From: a virus
Direction: 5' to 3' (one strand)
Length of the DNA: 57,527 nucleotides
Virus record (IMG/VR): IMGVR_UViG_3300022752_000080
Span: 1 to 57,527 of that record
The translations under genes and the position numbers were made by a program. This document shows, piece by piece, positions 16,698 to 26,012 of the stretch (position 1 is the stretch's first letter; each line of letters opens with the position of its first letter). A model generated the notes under the pieces. The model searched no databases, had not been told where the DNA came from, and saw only the letters and a list, made by a program, of their open reading frames with translations.

Positions 16698-19154
16698 TTA
16701 ATTCCCCCAAGGATTAATTGTCAACACAGAAAAAGCTATTCCACTACCAAAAGCATCACCAACATAAGAACTTGTTGATTGCCCTTCATCATTTGATACT
16801 GGTATAATAGGAGCTGGTCCAGCTTGCTGATATAAATTTATAATGGTAGCAGTATCCAAACCATCAAATGGTTGTGCTGTTGGAGTAGGCACAGATTTGG
16901 CGGGAGATGATCGTGGTGCTACTGCCGTTGCTGTTGGTCGTGGAATCAAATCATTCCCAACAACAGCAGGTTGACCAGGAAATTCTTTATCGGTTCCTAA
17001 TAAGTTTCTTCCTTGTTGTCTCATTTGTGACGCAGTAATCATTCTCCTGATGTCACTAACATCATCTGCTACGCCCGATTGTTTTACTGATCCACCTTTC
17101 TCATAATTTCCGCCCAGCATTTCTTGTATAGCTTTATTTGTATTTGCTGTTCTATCAGCAAGTTTGCCCACTGGAGAATTGGAATAGATGCCAGTCTTTC
17201 CTTGTTCAACTGACTTCATACCTGTTACCCACCCCAAGAAATCCCACCAAGGTTTCTTGACAACGCCACCTTCTTTCATTGATGGTTTGATAGTTCCTCC
17301 CCTTTCTTGATCACCTCCAACTCTAGGAGTTTTTGCGTTGGAGATATCTGTTTCTGATATCCACTTGAAAGTATTTTTAGCACTCTCTGGCATATGAACC
17401 CGCATAAAAGCTCTGACTTCATTAAAAGCTTCCATAGCAATAGCATTGTTTTGTATATTGCCAGCACCATCTTTCTTTCCTTGGTAAACCATTTTCGGTG
17501 CCCAATTAAATATTCCTGGTTTTTCCCAAATTTCAAAAGACCCATTGCCACTGTTCAATAATATATGATGACTTCTATTCCATTTTGATTCTGGGCGGAA
17601 AGGTAAATAACTTTGTTTTACTTTCTTATTTTGTAAATTTTTTCCTTCTTCGACTGTTAGATTCGGTATAGCCGCACCTTCTTGACTCATTGGATCGGAA
17701 TATTTACCGTCCATTGGTTTTTGATTTCCATTTGAAGGTGGTGGAGATGCGGGATTATTAGATGGATTTGATTGTGGTGGAGATGCGGGATTATTAGATG
17801 GATTTGATTGTGGTGGAGTAACCCCTGTTGGGGGTGTAGTTACTGTGGGATTTGGATTTGGTGGTGTTACTTCTTGTTTTTCATCTTTTTTCTTAGCTCC
17901 CAATGCCTCCAACGATCCAGCAATCAGGTTCTCAAGAAACTTATCTCTGGTTTTTTTAGCACCAGCATCTTCTCTGAATCTACCACCACCAACTTTTATG
18001 TTTGGAAGTGTCTGAGACATACCAAATGTTCTTGCTAGGTTAGATACATCTGGTCCCAACGCCTGTGCTACTGGAGCACCCAATGGTCCCATGCCTTTGA
18101 TGAATTGATCAACTACGGCAAGCGTAGAGGCACCCGATGCTTGCATTCCAGGATCAGATTCTCCCTCAGGAGTAGCAGAAGGTTTCGCACTAAACATATC
18201 ACGAGCAGACCTTGAATTTAAATCTACAACTGCTTCTTTGCCTGCTTCTCCTATCATGCTATTCGTTCCACCAGTCATGCCACCAGCAGCATATTTAATT
18301 AAACCAGAACTTGCTGGTTTCAACATTCCAGTGGGAAGGGGTGCTCCTGGAACTGGATAATCATTACTAAATGGACCTTTGTATTTGTCTGAAGGAGTAT
18401 CTGTATATCTAATTGGCGCCGCTTCTCCTCGTTGTTCTTTAACTTTTTGTTCAATGTATTGTGGAGCCGCTTTATTAACACCAGTAACTTCGTTTGCTAA
18501 CCAAGATAATCCAAGAGTAGCGCCAATAAATCCAGTGACAGGATTGACTACAAGAGATCTAATAGCTCCCGTTACAGCAGCACCAACACCTATATCCCCA
18601 GCACGCTGTAGTAGAGCACCAGTAAGAGTGTTTTCGTCGTTACCACCACGCTTCCCACCACCACCGCCACCAACTGCTTTCGGTGCCTTACCAACACCAC
18701 CGCCAGGTCTCAATGATTTGACACCAGAAACTATAGAAGATTGATTTTCAAGTTGATCTGATAGAATACTTGTGATTGCTTGTACACCAGTAGCCGTGAA
18801 GGATTGTGCTTGTAACTGCTGATTTAAAATGTTGGTTATGGCAGCAAGACCACCAGCAAGACCAAGAGTATCTGCTGTAAGAGATCCAAATCCTTCAGTT
18901 AAAATTTTAGCAAGACCAGTAGCACCACCAGAAGTTCTTGGTTGTTTACTCTCTACCTCTTCTGCTTTTCCTTTGTCTGGTTTGAATAAATTAGTAACAG
19001 AAGATAGAGCACCCGTTAATAAATTATTTGACTGCTGTGGTGTATCTTTTTTGGATGTTTTCTTCTTGCTTCTATCTTTTTTCTTCGCCGCCTTTCTACT
19101 TTGAGTAGCTTTAGATAGTATAAAACCTGTTAAAGTATTATTTTCTGCTGGCAT
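16698..19154 (-). CDS. Tail tape-measure-like or hub-associated virion protein
   Basis: 818 residues. A Lys-rich N-terminus (KKKDRSKKKTSKK) precedes Gly/Ala-rich hydrophobic helices (LGLAGGLAAITNILNQQL; IGVGAAVTGAIRSLVVNPV) and the phrase GEAGKEAVVDL seen in many tape-measure proteins. A proline-rich linker near residues 440-480 contains a perfect 12-residue duplication encoded by two identical 36-bp tandem units. The C-terminal part has another Lys/Gly segment. Late expression may be boosted by a GATAAATA promoter 26 nt upstream. Exact role unknown. Confidence 0.6.
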   Translation of the reverse strand: MPAENNTLTGFILSKATQSRKAAKKKDRSKKKTSKKDTPQQSNNLLTGALSSVTNLFKPDKGKAEEVESKQPRTSGGATGLAKILTEGFGSLTADTLGLAGGLAAITNILNQQLQAQSFTATGVQAITSILSDQLENQSSIVSGVKSLRPGGGVGKAPKAVGGGGGGKRGGNDENTLTGALLQRAGDIGVGAAVTGAIRSLVVNPVTGFIGATLGLSWLANEVTGVNKAAPQYIEQKVKEQRGEAAPIRYTDTPSDKYKGPFSNDYPVPGAPLPTGMLKPASSGLIKYAAGGMTGGTNSMIGEAGKEAVVDLNSRSARDMFSAKPSATPEGESDPGMQASGASTLAVVDQFIKGMGPLGAPVAQALGPDVSNLARTFGMSQTLPNIKVGGGRFREDAGAKKTRDKFLENLIAGSLEALGAKKKDEKQEVTPPNPNPTVTTPPTGVTPPQSNPSNNPASPPQSNPSNNPASPPPSNGNQKPMDGKYSDPMSQEGAAIPNLTVEEGKNLQNKKVKQSYLPFRPESKWNRSHHILLNSGNGSFEIWEKPGIFNWAPKMVYQGKKDGAGNIQNNAIAMEAFNEVRAFMRVHMPESAKNTFKWISETDISNAKTPRVGGDQERGGTIKPSMKEGGVVKKPWWDFLGWVTGMKSVEQGKTGIYSNSPVGKLADRTANTNKAIQEMLGGNYEKGGSVKQSGVADDVSDIRRMITASQMRQQGRNLLGTDKEFPGQPAVVGNDLIPRPTATAVAPRSSPAKSVPTPTAQPFDGLDTATIINLYQQAGPAPIIPVSNDEGQSTSSYVGDAFGSGIAFSVLTINPWGN
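17740..17811 (-). repeat. Two perfect 36-bp tandem repeats in a Pro-rich linker
   Basis: Units 17740-17775 and 17776-17811 are identical and in frame, encoding two copies of a Pro/Ser/Asn-rich dodecapeptide (PPQSNPSNNPAS type). A length-variable linker is the likely consequence. Confidence 0.9.
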
Positions 19155-19179
19155 TTCTCTACAGGTCTCCTACTTGTTG

Positions 19180-19187
19180 TATTTATC
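19180..19187 (-). promoter_or_regulatory. Late promoter-like GATAAATA within the tail operon
   Basis: Seven of eight bases of the late promoter core, followed by CAAC, 26 nt before ATG 19154 and overlapping the end of the upstream gene. Confidence 0.5.
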
Positions 19188-21306
19188 GAGCACGTCTCAT
19201 TCCCAACTCTCTTTTTAACTTATGAGAATTAAAAACTAAATTGGGAATAAAGGTAATCGCACTCTGAACTTGCTGTACAAAATTTGGTTGACCAGAGGAA
19301 GACATATTGTTCACAATAATTTTGTTTGCTGGTTGTGACTGTGCGGAAGGTGTTCTTGTTTGAGATGATACCATCTTGGGAACTGGTGCTGGTTTAGATA
19401 ATTTCGCATCATAGAACCACCCATGAAAATTATATCTCGGTCCTCTCGTAACGTCTTCTGGTTTCATGTGTGGTTTTTGACTCTCTCCCTGAAAGTCTGT
19501 CCTACCACCAATAAATCTCTGTGCTTCTCTTTGTAATGATGGACTGGTAATAGATTGAGCAGCCATATCAACTTTCTGACCATTTCCAGCAGCAGCGATG
19601 GCAGATTTTCTATCTCGAATTGCTGCCCACACGCCAGCATTATAAAAAGTAGGTTCATACTGACCTGGAGCAGTAATAATAGCACCTATAGATTTGCCAC
19701 CAGGATATGATCCCAGAGCAGCACGATTATATAATGCTTGGGCTACATCAGCTTGACCTTGTGGATGTAAACTATCTTCTTTTGAAGCTAAAGCAGCAAT
19801 CTTCCAGAAATCAGCAGAACCACCCGCAGAAAAATCATCCACACGTTGAGTATTAGATCCCAAGGCAATTTGTTTCCATCTCTTAGAAACTCCAATGGGA
19901 TCTTTGAAAATATCATATCGTTTATTTTTAACAGGATATACCTGAAATCCTTCGCTACTTTCAACAACAATTTCAGAACCATGTAGTGTAACTGGCATCC
20001 CAAGAATTGTGGTATCATATCCACCATCTGGTCCAGTAATTAAATATGGTGTTCCTGGTGATATATTTTTACCTATACTTGCTCCTTCCTGTAGTTTATA
20101 TTTTTTCTTTTTCTCTTCTACATGTGCGTCTAAATCTGATCTAGTAATTTTTCCATCTTGGTTATAATCCAGACCAACGTTTGCTTCATAAAATTCTTCT
20201 CCCTTGACTGTCAAAACATCTTCTTTAATAAATGCTGGTAAAAATACTGCGGCATATATTTGCCCACCTGTAGCACCTTGCGGTAATTTATTATCAAAAT
20301 ATTTTTCCACATATTTCATTTGCTGCGCTCTAGTCATGCGAGCAAGTTCATCTGTAGATGTTCCCAATCCAGCTGCTGTAGAGGGAATGAATTGTATTAA
20401 CCCAGTTGCTCCGCTTTTAGGGTTTCTAATATCTGGTTTTAATGTTCCACCAGTTTCAACTAACATCACCGCAAGAAGATCATTGGCATTGATATTGAAT
20501 TTTTTTGCTACTCTGTTTAATTCTGCTGTAAATTCTGGATCATCCTTCCAGTTTGCTGGAACAAATCCTGGCGGTCTATTTGGATCGGTTGGATCTATTG
20601 TTCTATCAATAAACTTTTTAATAAAATCCCCATCACCTAAAAATTGCCCCCAAGTTTTACCGAAATCTCTTTGCTGTTGATTTAAATCAAGCATCGCAGC
20701 TTGTACAGGTCCACCCACCAAAGAATTAACAACACTATCAGTAATACCTAGAGCAACTGAAAATGGTTTTACAATACTATTCAGATACGGTTTGAAAAAT
20801 CCTCCCAAAGAACCAGATGATTTTATAAAATCACCGAGTACAGATAGAGCAGCAATACCAGATGCTTGTAATGGCAGTGATAATGTATCTGCGTATGGTT
20901 GTAATTGTTTTTCTTTTTTCTCTTGTTTTGTTTGTCCAGGAACCACACCACCACTTGCCATTTTTGTTGGAGGTGAAGGAGAAGACTGGGGTGATGGAGG
21001 AGGAATTAATTCTTCTGGTGTTTTCTTAGGAAACTTGGATAGTTTTTCTTCTACCTTAGCATAGAATAAATTTTCAAGCAACGAAGTTTTAGAAAACATT
21101 GCCGCAATAACACCAACCTTATTAGCAATCTCATTTTCTAATTCTACCGCCTCATTTCTCAAATCAATTTGCTCATTTATTCTCTCCAGATTTTCTTCTG
21201 TCTTCTCGCGCAAAGAATCGAATTCTATCTGTAAAGATTGTTCAAAACTTAGTGCTTCTTCTCTGTTTTGTTTTGCCTTAGCAGCAATGATATCATTTAG
21301 TGACAT
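19183..21306 (-). CDS. Tail protein with lysozyme-like (SLT) and SleB-like hydrolase domains
   Basis: 707 residues. The N-terminus is coiled coil (residues ~1-60, LREKTEENLERINEQIDL). Residues ~275-370 form a lytic transglycosylase-like domain: NDLLAVMLVETGG with candidate catalytic Glu284, then GATGLIQFIPSTA. A calcium-binding EF-hand/dockerin loop follows (DYNQDGKITRSDL). Residues ~500-620 look like the SleB/Hydrolase_2 fold: AALASKEDS with Glu510, QADVAQALYNRA, YPGGKSIGAIITAPGQYEP. Two peptidoglycan-cleaving domains in one tail protein suggest local wall digestion during DNA entry. It begins 1 nt after the M23 tail gene. Confidence 0.85.
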   Translation of the reverse strand: MSLNDIIAAKAKQNREEALSFEQSLQIEFDSLREKTEENLERINEQIDLRNEAVELENEIANKVGVIAAMFSKTSLLENLFYAKVEEKLSKFPKKTPEELIPPPSPQSSPSPPTKMASGGVVPGQTKQEKKEKQLQPYADTLSLPLQASGIAALSVLGDFIKSSGSLGGFFKPYLNSIVKPFSVALGITDSVVNSLVGGPVQAAMLDLNQQQRDFGKTWGQFLGDGDFIKKFIDRTIDPTDPNRPPGFVPANWKDDPEFTAELNRVAKKFNINANDLLAVMLVETGGTLKPDIRNPKSGATGLIQFIPSTAAGLGTSTDELARMTRAQQMKYVEKYFDNKLPQGATGGQIYAAVFLPAFIKEDVLTVKGEEFYEANVGLDYNQDGKITRSDLDAHVEEKKKKYKLQEGASIGKNISPGTPYLITGPDGGYDTTILGMPVTLHGSEIVVESSEGFQVYPVKNKRYDIFKDPIGVSKRWKQIALGSNTQRVDDFSAGGSADFWKIAALASKEDSLHPQGQADVAQALYNRAALGSYPGGKSIGAIITAPGQYEPTFYNAGVWAAIRDRKSAIAAAGNGQKVDMAAQSITSPSLQREAQRFIGGRTDFQGESQKPHMKPEDVTRGPRYNFHGWFYDAKLSKPAPVPKMVSSQTRTPSAQSQPANKIIVNNMSSSGQPNFVQQVQSAITFIPNLVFNSHKLKRELGMRRAR

Positions 21307-21307
21307 G

Positions 21308-23908
21308 TTATGCTATCCTCCTCATTTGAGTGCTAGACATAATAAAACTAGTTGGTATGTCTATAGAAACAAAAGCAATATCAGATTTAGATGATGATGA
21401 AATTATATTTGGTGTTGAATTGATAGATGGCAAAGTCATGGAAACCGTTTTTGGTTTTGCTTTGTTCTTTAAATTACCATAGATGTCTATGTTTTGATCC
21501 GCGCCTTTCATGCCAGCATTTCGCATTGCTTCACGTAACGCATCATAATTCTTTTGTTGTTTTATTGATGTTCTTGCCGCAGATTCTACCAATGGTTTGT
21601 AAGCACCTCCACCTGACATGTTGGTTATATCTCTAGCATTTTGTATAGCATTTCCCAACTGCTGATTATTTGTAGACGTGATAGCACCTTGAGGTCTAAC
21701 TTGTTGTTTGGTGTTTGGTGGTGTATACAACCCATGAATGCCTGGTAAATATCCTGAACCAAAATCTGTGGGAATAAAATACTTGCCAGTCTTTTCGTAG
21801 TATCTTCTATTTTCTTTTTGAGAATACTCACCCATATTTCCTTTGGGAAAAGAAGGTTTACCTAAAGGAATGCCAAGAAATTTATTCTGATAACCAGATA
21901 GAGTTTGTCTGATGCCTTGTATATCTTTTGGTCCACTACTCTTCGGTGCCATTACAGTACCAGTGCCAGGTAATACTCTACCCAAAGTATTTAAAATTCC
22001 ACCTTCAGAAAAACTTGGTTTGTTTTGATGTGTCCATTCTACTGGGTCTATTTGCCCACCGTATTTCTGTGTTCTTACTTCCCAATGTAGGTGAGGACCA
22101 GTAGACCTACCAGTATTTCCTAGTGTACCAATAACTTCACCTGCCTTAACTTTGGAACCTATTTGAAGACTAGCAGCTACGTCTTGTAAGTGTCCATAGT
22201 AAGTAAATATTTTTGGTTGATCATGTTCAATTCCAATTAAATTTCCATATCCACCACCACCATCAATAGGCCAGTTTCGATTTAAATCAAATACAATACC
22301 AGCGAATGGAGTGATGATTTTTATACCTGGATCGCCATCTAAATCAATACCACTATGCGGTCTTCCATCACGAAGACCAAATCCAGATACATATCCAATC
22401 TTTTTTGTATCTGCTTTAGAGAATGGTATCCAGGCAGGAAGTTTTCCTACGTTAGTTCCACCAACAAATCTTAAATCTTTCTCCGAAGAAATTGTTCCAA
22501 TGTCCTTTGCTATTTCTCCCGATGGTAATCCTGGCGGTCCACCAAATACTCCACTTGCCCCAGGAAAAAATAGACGATTGTTATTCATATAAATCCGCCA
22601 GGATTTATAGAAACGATTTAAATCAAATACATTTTCTTCTGTGCCAGCAGCGCCAGGACCGCCCAGCATTTCAATAACTTCGCTGCGCGACAATCCAAGA
22701 ATAGAAGAAATTAATTCTATATTCTTTGGAATGTTTACGTTAAAGTAACCAGCAAATGGTCCTAACGCACGAAGAACTGAACCAAATACTGATACCGCAG
22801 CACCAAGTAAAGCATTAATTGGTTTAGTTAATACGTCAGCGAGTGCTTGATTGTATTGTTGATTGTCATATTGATTGAGTATTTCCTTGCCGTAATTTCT
22901 ATTCAATGGAATTACAGCGGTTCCTGGTGCTAACTTACCGACCGTTGGATTATCATATATTCCTGGTGGTATAACTTTTCCTTGAGATGGAAGCGTTGAT
23001 ACTCCACCCTCTGCTAGTTTTGTAGTTGGTTGGGTGGATTGTTTCTTACTAGTAAATGGAGATGTTAATTTCTGGAAGAATTGTTTTCTTGCTTCTCTTT
23101 TTCTTTCTTCCGTTTCAATATCATCAAGTGCTTCTTGATAGTTCTCACTCATCTGCTCAAGTAAGAACTTAGCATCATCTAGGTCTTCATCTATTCTTCT
23201 TAGATAACCTAAACTTCTTTCTAATCTAAAGTTTTGTCTTGATAATTCATTACCTATTTTATCCAATACCATTCCATATTTTGTCATGGATCTCATGACA
23301 TTTGATGGCATTCTGTATGGAGAAATTAAATCCTCATCTCTCAGTGAAGTTGGTTTAGGTTTCTCTGGTTCTGGTTCGGCAACAGGTTCGGGTATTATAG
23401 GAATTAATTCTGCCGTAGTTTCTTCAGGAATATCTGGTATAAGATCTGGCGCAGGTTCTGGTTCTGGTGGTGGAGGAGTAGTTGGTGTAGGTATTAAAGG
23501 AGTAGTTGGTTTTACTTTTGATTCTCTTCTTTGATTAACTACACGATTAATCTCTGCTTCTTCTATCTTCGCATCTATTTTCTTGCGAAATGGTTTCTCA
23601 AGATATTCTTCTACCAACCACTCTTGATATTTCTGCTGCCTCTCCATCCACTGAACAGGAGTGCCACTCTCTTGATCTAAAGAAGGATAACCACGAGGAT
23701 CCTTCTTTAGATTTTCAATCAGTCTATCAGCATCTGCTTCTGTTAAATTTACATACGAAGAATAGTGCTCGCCATTTGTGGGTCTTCCAGTAAGGCGAGC
23801 CTTTAGAGTATTCCACAAAGGAGATTGTGATCTAACATAAGACCAAGGTATTTGAGGATCAAGTATCCCCTCGGGTGGTTGTGGTAAATCTAAATCTTCG
23901 GGATTCAT
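21308..23908 (-). CDS. Tail protein with M23 (LytM-type) endopeptidase domain
   Basis: 866 residues. After a Pro/Glu-rich linker (~residues 135-190) and coiled coil (~220-290), a helical hydrophobic region leads to a zinc peptidase domain at ~500-630: RPHSGIDLDGD (H518 and D522) and GPHLHWEVR (H606, H608) are the M23 metal ligands and active site. M23 enzymes cut peptidoglycan cross-bridges. The gene sits at the position where T4 has hub/tape-measure gene 29, but no overall similarity to gp29 is visible. Its ATG overlaps the stop of the gp51-like gene (ATGA). Confidence 0.87.
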   Translation of the reverse strand: MNPEDLDLPQPPEGILDPQIPWSYVRSQSPLWNTLKARLTGRPTNGEHYSSYVNLTEADADRLIENLKKDPRGYPSLDQESGTPVQWMERQQKYQEWLVEEYLEKPFRKKIDAKIEEAEINRVVNQRRESKVKPTTPLIPTPTTPPPPEPEPAPDLIPDIPEETTAELIPIIPEPVAEPEPEKPKPTSLRDEDLISPYRMPSNVMRSMTKYGMVLDKIGNELSRQNFRLERSLGYLRRIDEDLDDAKFLLEQMSENYQEALDDIETEERKREARKQFFQKLTSPFTSKKQSTQPTTKLAEGGVSTLPSQGKVIPPGIYDNPTVGKLAPGTAVIPLNRNYGKEILNQYDNQQYNQALADVLTKPINALLGAAVSVFGSVLRALGPFAGYFNVNIPKNIELISSILGLSRSEVIEMLGGPGAAGTEENVFDLNRFYKSWRIYMNNNRLFFPGASGVFGGPPGLPSGEIAKDIGTISSEKDLRFVGGTNVGKLPAWIPFSKADTKKIGYVSGFGLRDGRPHSGIDLDGDPGIKIITPFAGIVFDLNRNWPIDGGGGYGNLIGIEHDQPKIFTYYGHLQDVAASLQIGSKVKAGEVIGTLGNTGRSTGPHLHWEVRTQKYGGQIDPVEWTHQNKPSFSEGGILNTLGRVLPGTGTVMAPKSSGPKDIQGIRQTLSGYQNKFLGIPLGKPSFPKGNMGEYSQKENRRYYEKTGKYFIPTDFGSGYLPGIHGLYTPPNTKQQVRPQGAITSTNNQQLGNAIQNARDITNMSGGGAYKPLVESAARTSIKQQKNYDALREAMRNAGMKGADQNIDIYGNLKNKAKPKTVSMTLPSINSTPNIISSSSKSDIAFVSIDIPTSFIMSSTQMRRIA

Positions 23909-24072
23909 TGTTTGTTCTTACGATTCTGTTCTTCTATGTACTGATTTAACATAGTAACATAAACAATTCTTTCCCAAGGTAGCATGTTATCCAGTTCACT
24001 CAAAGAAAATTTATGAATGTACATTAGATTAAAATTTGACTGATAATGATTAGCCAAATTATCATGGAACAT
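23905..24072 (-). CDS. gp51-like baseplate hub assembly factor
   Basis: 55 residues starting MFHDNLANHYQSNFNLMYIH and ending EEQNRKNKQ. The LPWERIVYVTMLNQYIEEQ segment is of the type seen in small tail-assembly factors encoded beside gp26 in T4-like phages. It lies 2 nt after gp26 and overlaps the next gene by ATGA, so it is translationally coupled. The gp51 label is by size, motif and position. Confidence 0.65.
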   Translation of the reverse strand: MFHDNLANHYQSNFNLMYIHKFSLSELDNMLPWERIVYVTMLNQYIEEQNRKNKQ

Positions 24073-24074
24073 GC

Positions 24075-24791
24075 TCACCCGAAAAAATTTACAAGACCCT
24101 CAATGGTGTACTCAGATTCAACTTCAGTCTTTGGATTTTTAACAGTGAATGTATGAGATAACTTTGGCATCGTAGCAAAGAAGTCTTTGACTTTTTCAAA
24201 CTGCTTTGATGTAAGACCACCAATCCATTCTTCTATTTCTTTCTTGGAAGTATTCTTTGCTTCATATACATCTTCGCCAACAAAAATTTGATCTACAGAG
24301 TCAACAATGATATCAAAAACTTCTTCCGCATTCAAACTCTTCATCATGATTTGTGTCTTGATGAACTGATCCATTCCAGGATATTTCATGATTAATCCAG
24401 TAGTATCATCAAGCAAAATTGTGTTTGTATGTTCTGGTGTTTTCTGTACCTTAACTTCGTTTAAATCTAAAGTATAATTTACTTGAGTCTCATTATCATC
24501 ACTACAAGTAATCTTCATCTGAACTTCTTCACCAACAGACTTAGCGCGGATGTTAAGAAACAAATATTCAATATCAAACGATGCCAAATCTGATACTTTA
24601 ATGCCTCTAGTAAGTACACAAGACTTCACGATGTTAACTACAGCATCTTGTATTTGCTTTTCGTCTTCCGATTCCATTGCCATCAGCAAAACTTTTTCTT
24701 CACTGACTAAAAATGGTCTGAACTTAACTGGTTTTTCTGTTGATGGTAGTTCCAATTCATACGTTGGGACTGGTGGTTTTGGTAAAGCCAT
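24075..24791 (-). CDS. Baseplate hub subunit gp26-like
   Basis: 238 residues with the N-terminus typical of T4-like gp26 (PTYELELPSTEKPVKFRPFL, VSEEKVLLMAMES) and a C-terminal helix region (LTSKQFEKVKDFFATMPKL). gp26 belongs to the central hub assembly module of the baseplate. Followed by the gp51-like gene and preceded by gp54-like, as a hub cluster. Confidence 0.8.
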   Translation of the reverse strand: MALPKPPVPTYELELPSTEKPVKFRPFLVSEEKVLLMAMESEDEKQIQDAVVNIVKSCVLTRGIKVSDLASFDIEYLFLNIRAKSVGEEVQMKITCSDDNETQVNYTLDLNEVKVQKTPEHTNTILLDDTTGLIMKYPGMDQFIKTQIMMKSLNAEEVFDIIVDSVDQIFVGEDVYEAKNTSKKEIEEWIGGLTSKQFEKVKDFFATMPKLSHTFTVKNPKTEVESEYTIEGLVNFFG

Positions 24792-24827
24792 GATTACTCC
24801 AAAAGAAATAATATTATTACATTTTAT

Positions 24828-25538
24828 TTAGCGTCTAGCAAGAGCAGCGCGATTAGGCCAAGGTAATCCTTTTTCTTGAATACGTTTTCTATCCCAAGAA
24901 GTGTAATAAAAATTAGCAGTACATTTCACTAATTGTGATGATCCATATGATAAAGGAATAGCGTCAACAGAGTAAGGCCAAGCATTATTTAAAATATATT
25001 CCATCGTGGTTACGCCAATTTCACTTACATCATTTCTTTCACGTTTTTGTATATGTAATTCACATTGGTAATTTTCTGGGTATTTTAATTTTCTTACCTT
25101 TTCTCCTTTTCTTATACCACCCGCAGTTGTTTTATCTGCTTCTGAACTATTTGTAGTATTGTAAATAAACTCATGCCAATCTAACAAAAATTTAAATGCC
25201 TGCATTTCGGCATCACACATAAATGATAACTGTAAATCGGTATAAATTGGAGAAGTAGGATAATAAATTGGTCCTTGTCCTTGATATCTACCAGTGATCG
25301 AACCAGTGTTTGATTGAACGCCTGGCAAAGAAACTTCGTCACACATCAATAAAATTCTTTGACCAACTTCGTATGCCTCGTTGTTGCCTTTATGTGGAGC
25401 ATTAATCTTTCCCCCACGCCCCCTGTCATCCATATATGTTTGTAAAGTTGGAGGCAAAACAAAGTATACAGCATAGGTGTTGCTCCTAGCCATACCTCTT
25501 CCATTAGTAATGGCAGCGAGGTAACTTTTGACTCCCAT
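24828..25538 (-). CDS. Baseplate tail-tube initiator gp54-like
   Basis: 236 residues with features of the gp19/gp54 tail-tube fold: RSNTYAVYFVLPP, the conserved ILLMCDEVSLPGVQ, and a terminal strand region YGSSQLVKCTANFYYTSW. T4 gp54 caps the baseplate and nucleates the tail tube together with gp48, which is encoded divergently nearby. First gene of the leftward late operon, behind a TATAAATA promoter. Confidence 0.78.
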   Translation of the reverse strand: MGVKSYLAAITNGRGMARSNTYAVYFVLPPTLQTYMDDRGRGGKINAPHKGNNEAYEVGQRILLMCDEVSLPGVQSNTGSITGRYQGQGPIYYPTSPIYTDLQLSFMCDAEMQAFKFLLDWHEFIYNTTNSSEADKTTAGGIRKGEKVRKLKYPENYQCELHIQKRERNDVSEIGVTTMEYILNNAWPYSVDAIPLSYGSSQLVKCTANFYYTSWDRKRIQEKGLPWPNRAALARR

Positions 25539-25539
25539 C

Positions 25540-25547
25540 TATAAATA
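25540..25547 (+). promoter_or_regulatory. T4-type late promoter TATAAATA for gp4-gp53
   Basis: Exact late promoter core on the plus strand, 27 nt before ATG 25575. It faces the minus-strand late promoter 16 bp away. Confidence 0.75.
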
Positions 25548-25563
25548 CCTTTGAGTAGTTTTA

Positions 25564-25571
25564 TATTTATA
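25564..25571 (-). promoter_or_regulatory. T4-type late promoter TATAAATA for the leftward tail operon
   Basis: Exact core on the minus strand, 26 nt before ATG 25538. It lies between the plus-strand promoter and the gp4 start codon, so the two transcripts would overlap by a few bases at their 5' ends. Confidence 0.75.
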
Positions 25572-25574
25572 TTT

Positions 25575-26009
25575 ATGGCGTACTCGGGATTTTATCGCCC
25601 AATAAATCCCACGAAATATAGGGGCAACCCTATGAATATAATCTATCGCTCGTTATGGGAAAGGAAATTTATGATTTTCTGTGATAGAAATAATAGTGTG
25701 ATTGAATGGGGCAGTGAGGAAGTTGTGATACCCTATCGTTCCCCAGTGGATGGTAGAGTACACAGATACTATGTGGACTTCTATATTAAAGTTCGTACCA
25801 AAACAAATGAAATTAAAAAGTATCTTGTTGAAATCAAACCAAAGAATCAAACATCTCCTCCACCCCCAGCAAAGAAACAAACTAAATTATACAAAAATAA
25901 AGTCCTGACGTTTCTAAAGAACCAAGCGAAATGGGAAGCCGCAAGTGACTGGTGTGAGGATAGACAGATGCAGTTCCTTATTCTCACAGAAGATCACTTG
26001 GGGGTATAG
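25575..26009 (+). CDS. Head completion protein gp4 (TnsA-like nuclease fold)
   Basis: 144 residues from ATG 25575; an upstream TTG at 25551 is in frame but lies inside the promoter/leader. The N-terminus GFYRPINPTKYRGNP and SLWERKFM are typical of T4-like gp4. A PD-(D/E)XK core is visible: the WERKF Glu, YYVDFYI (Asp) and YLVEIKPK (ExK). gp4 is needed to complete DNA-filled heads before tail joining. Confidence 0.85.
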   Translation: MAYSGFYRPINPTKYRGNPMNIIYRSLWERKFMIFCDRNNSVIEWGSEEVVIPYRSPVDGRVHRYYVDFYIKVRTKTNEIKKYLVEIKPKNQTSPPPPAKKQTKLYKNKVLTFLKNQAKWEAASDWCEDRQMQFLILTEDHLGV

Positions 26010-26012
26010 CGC

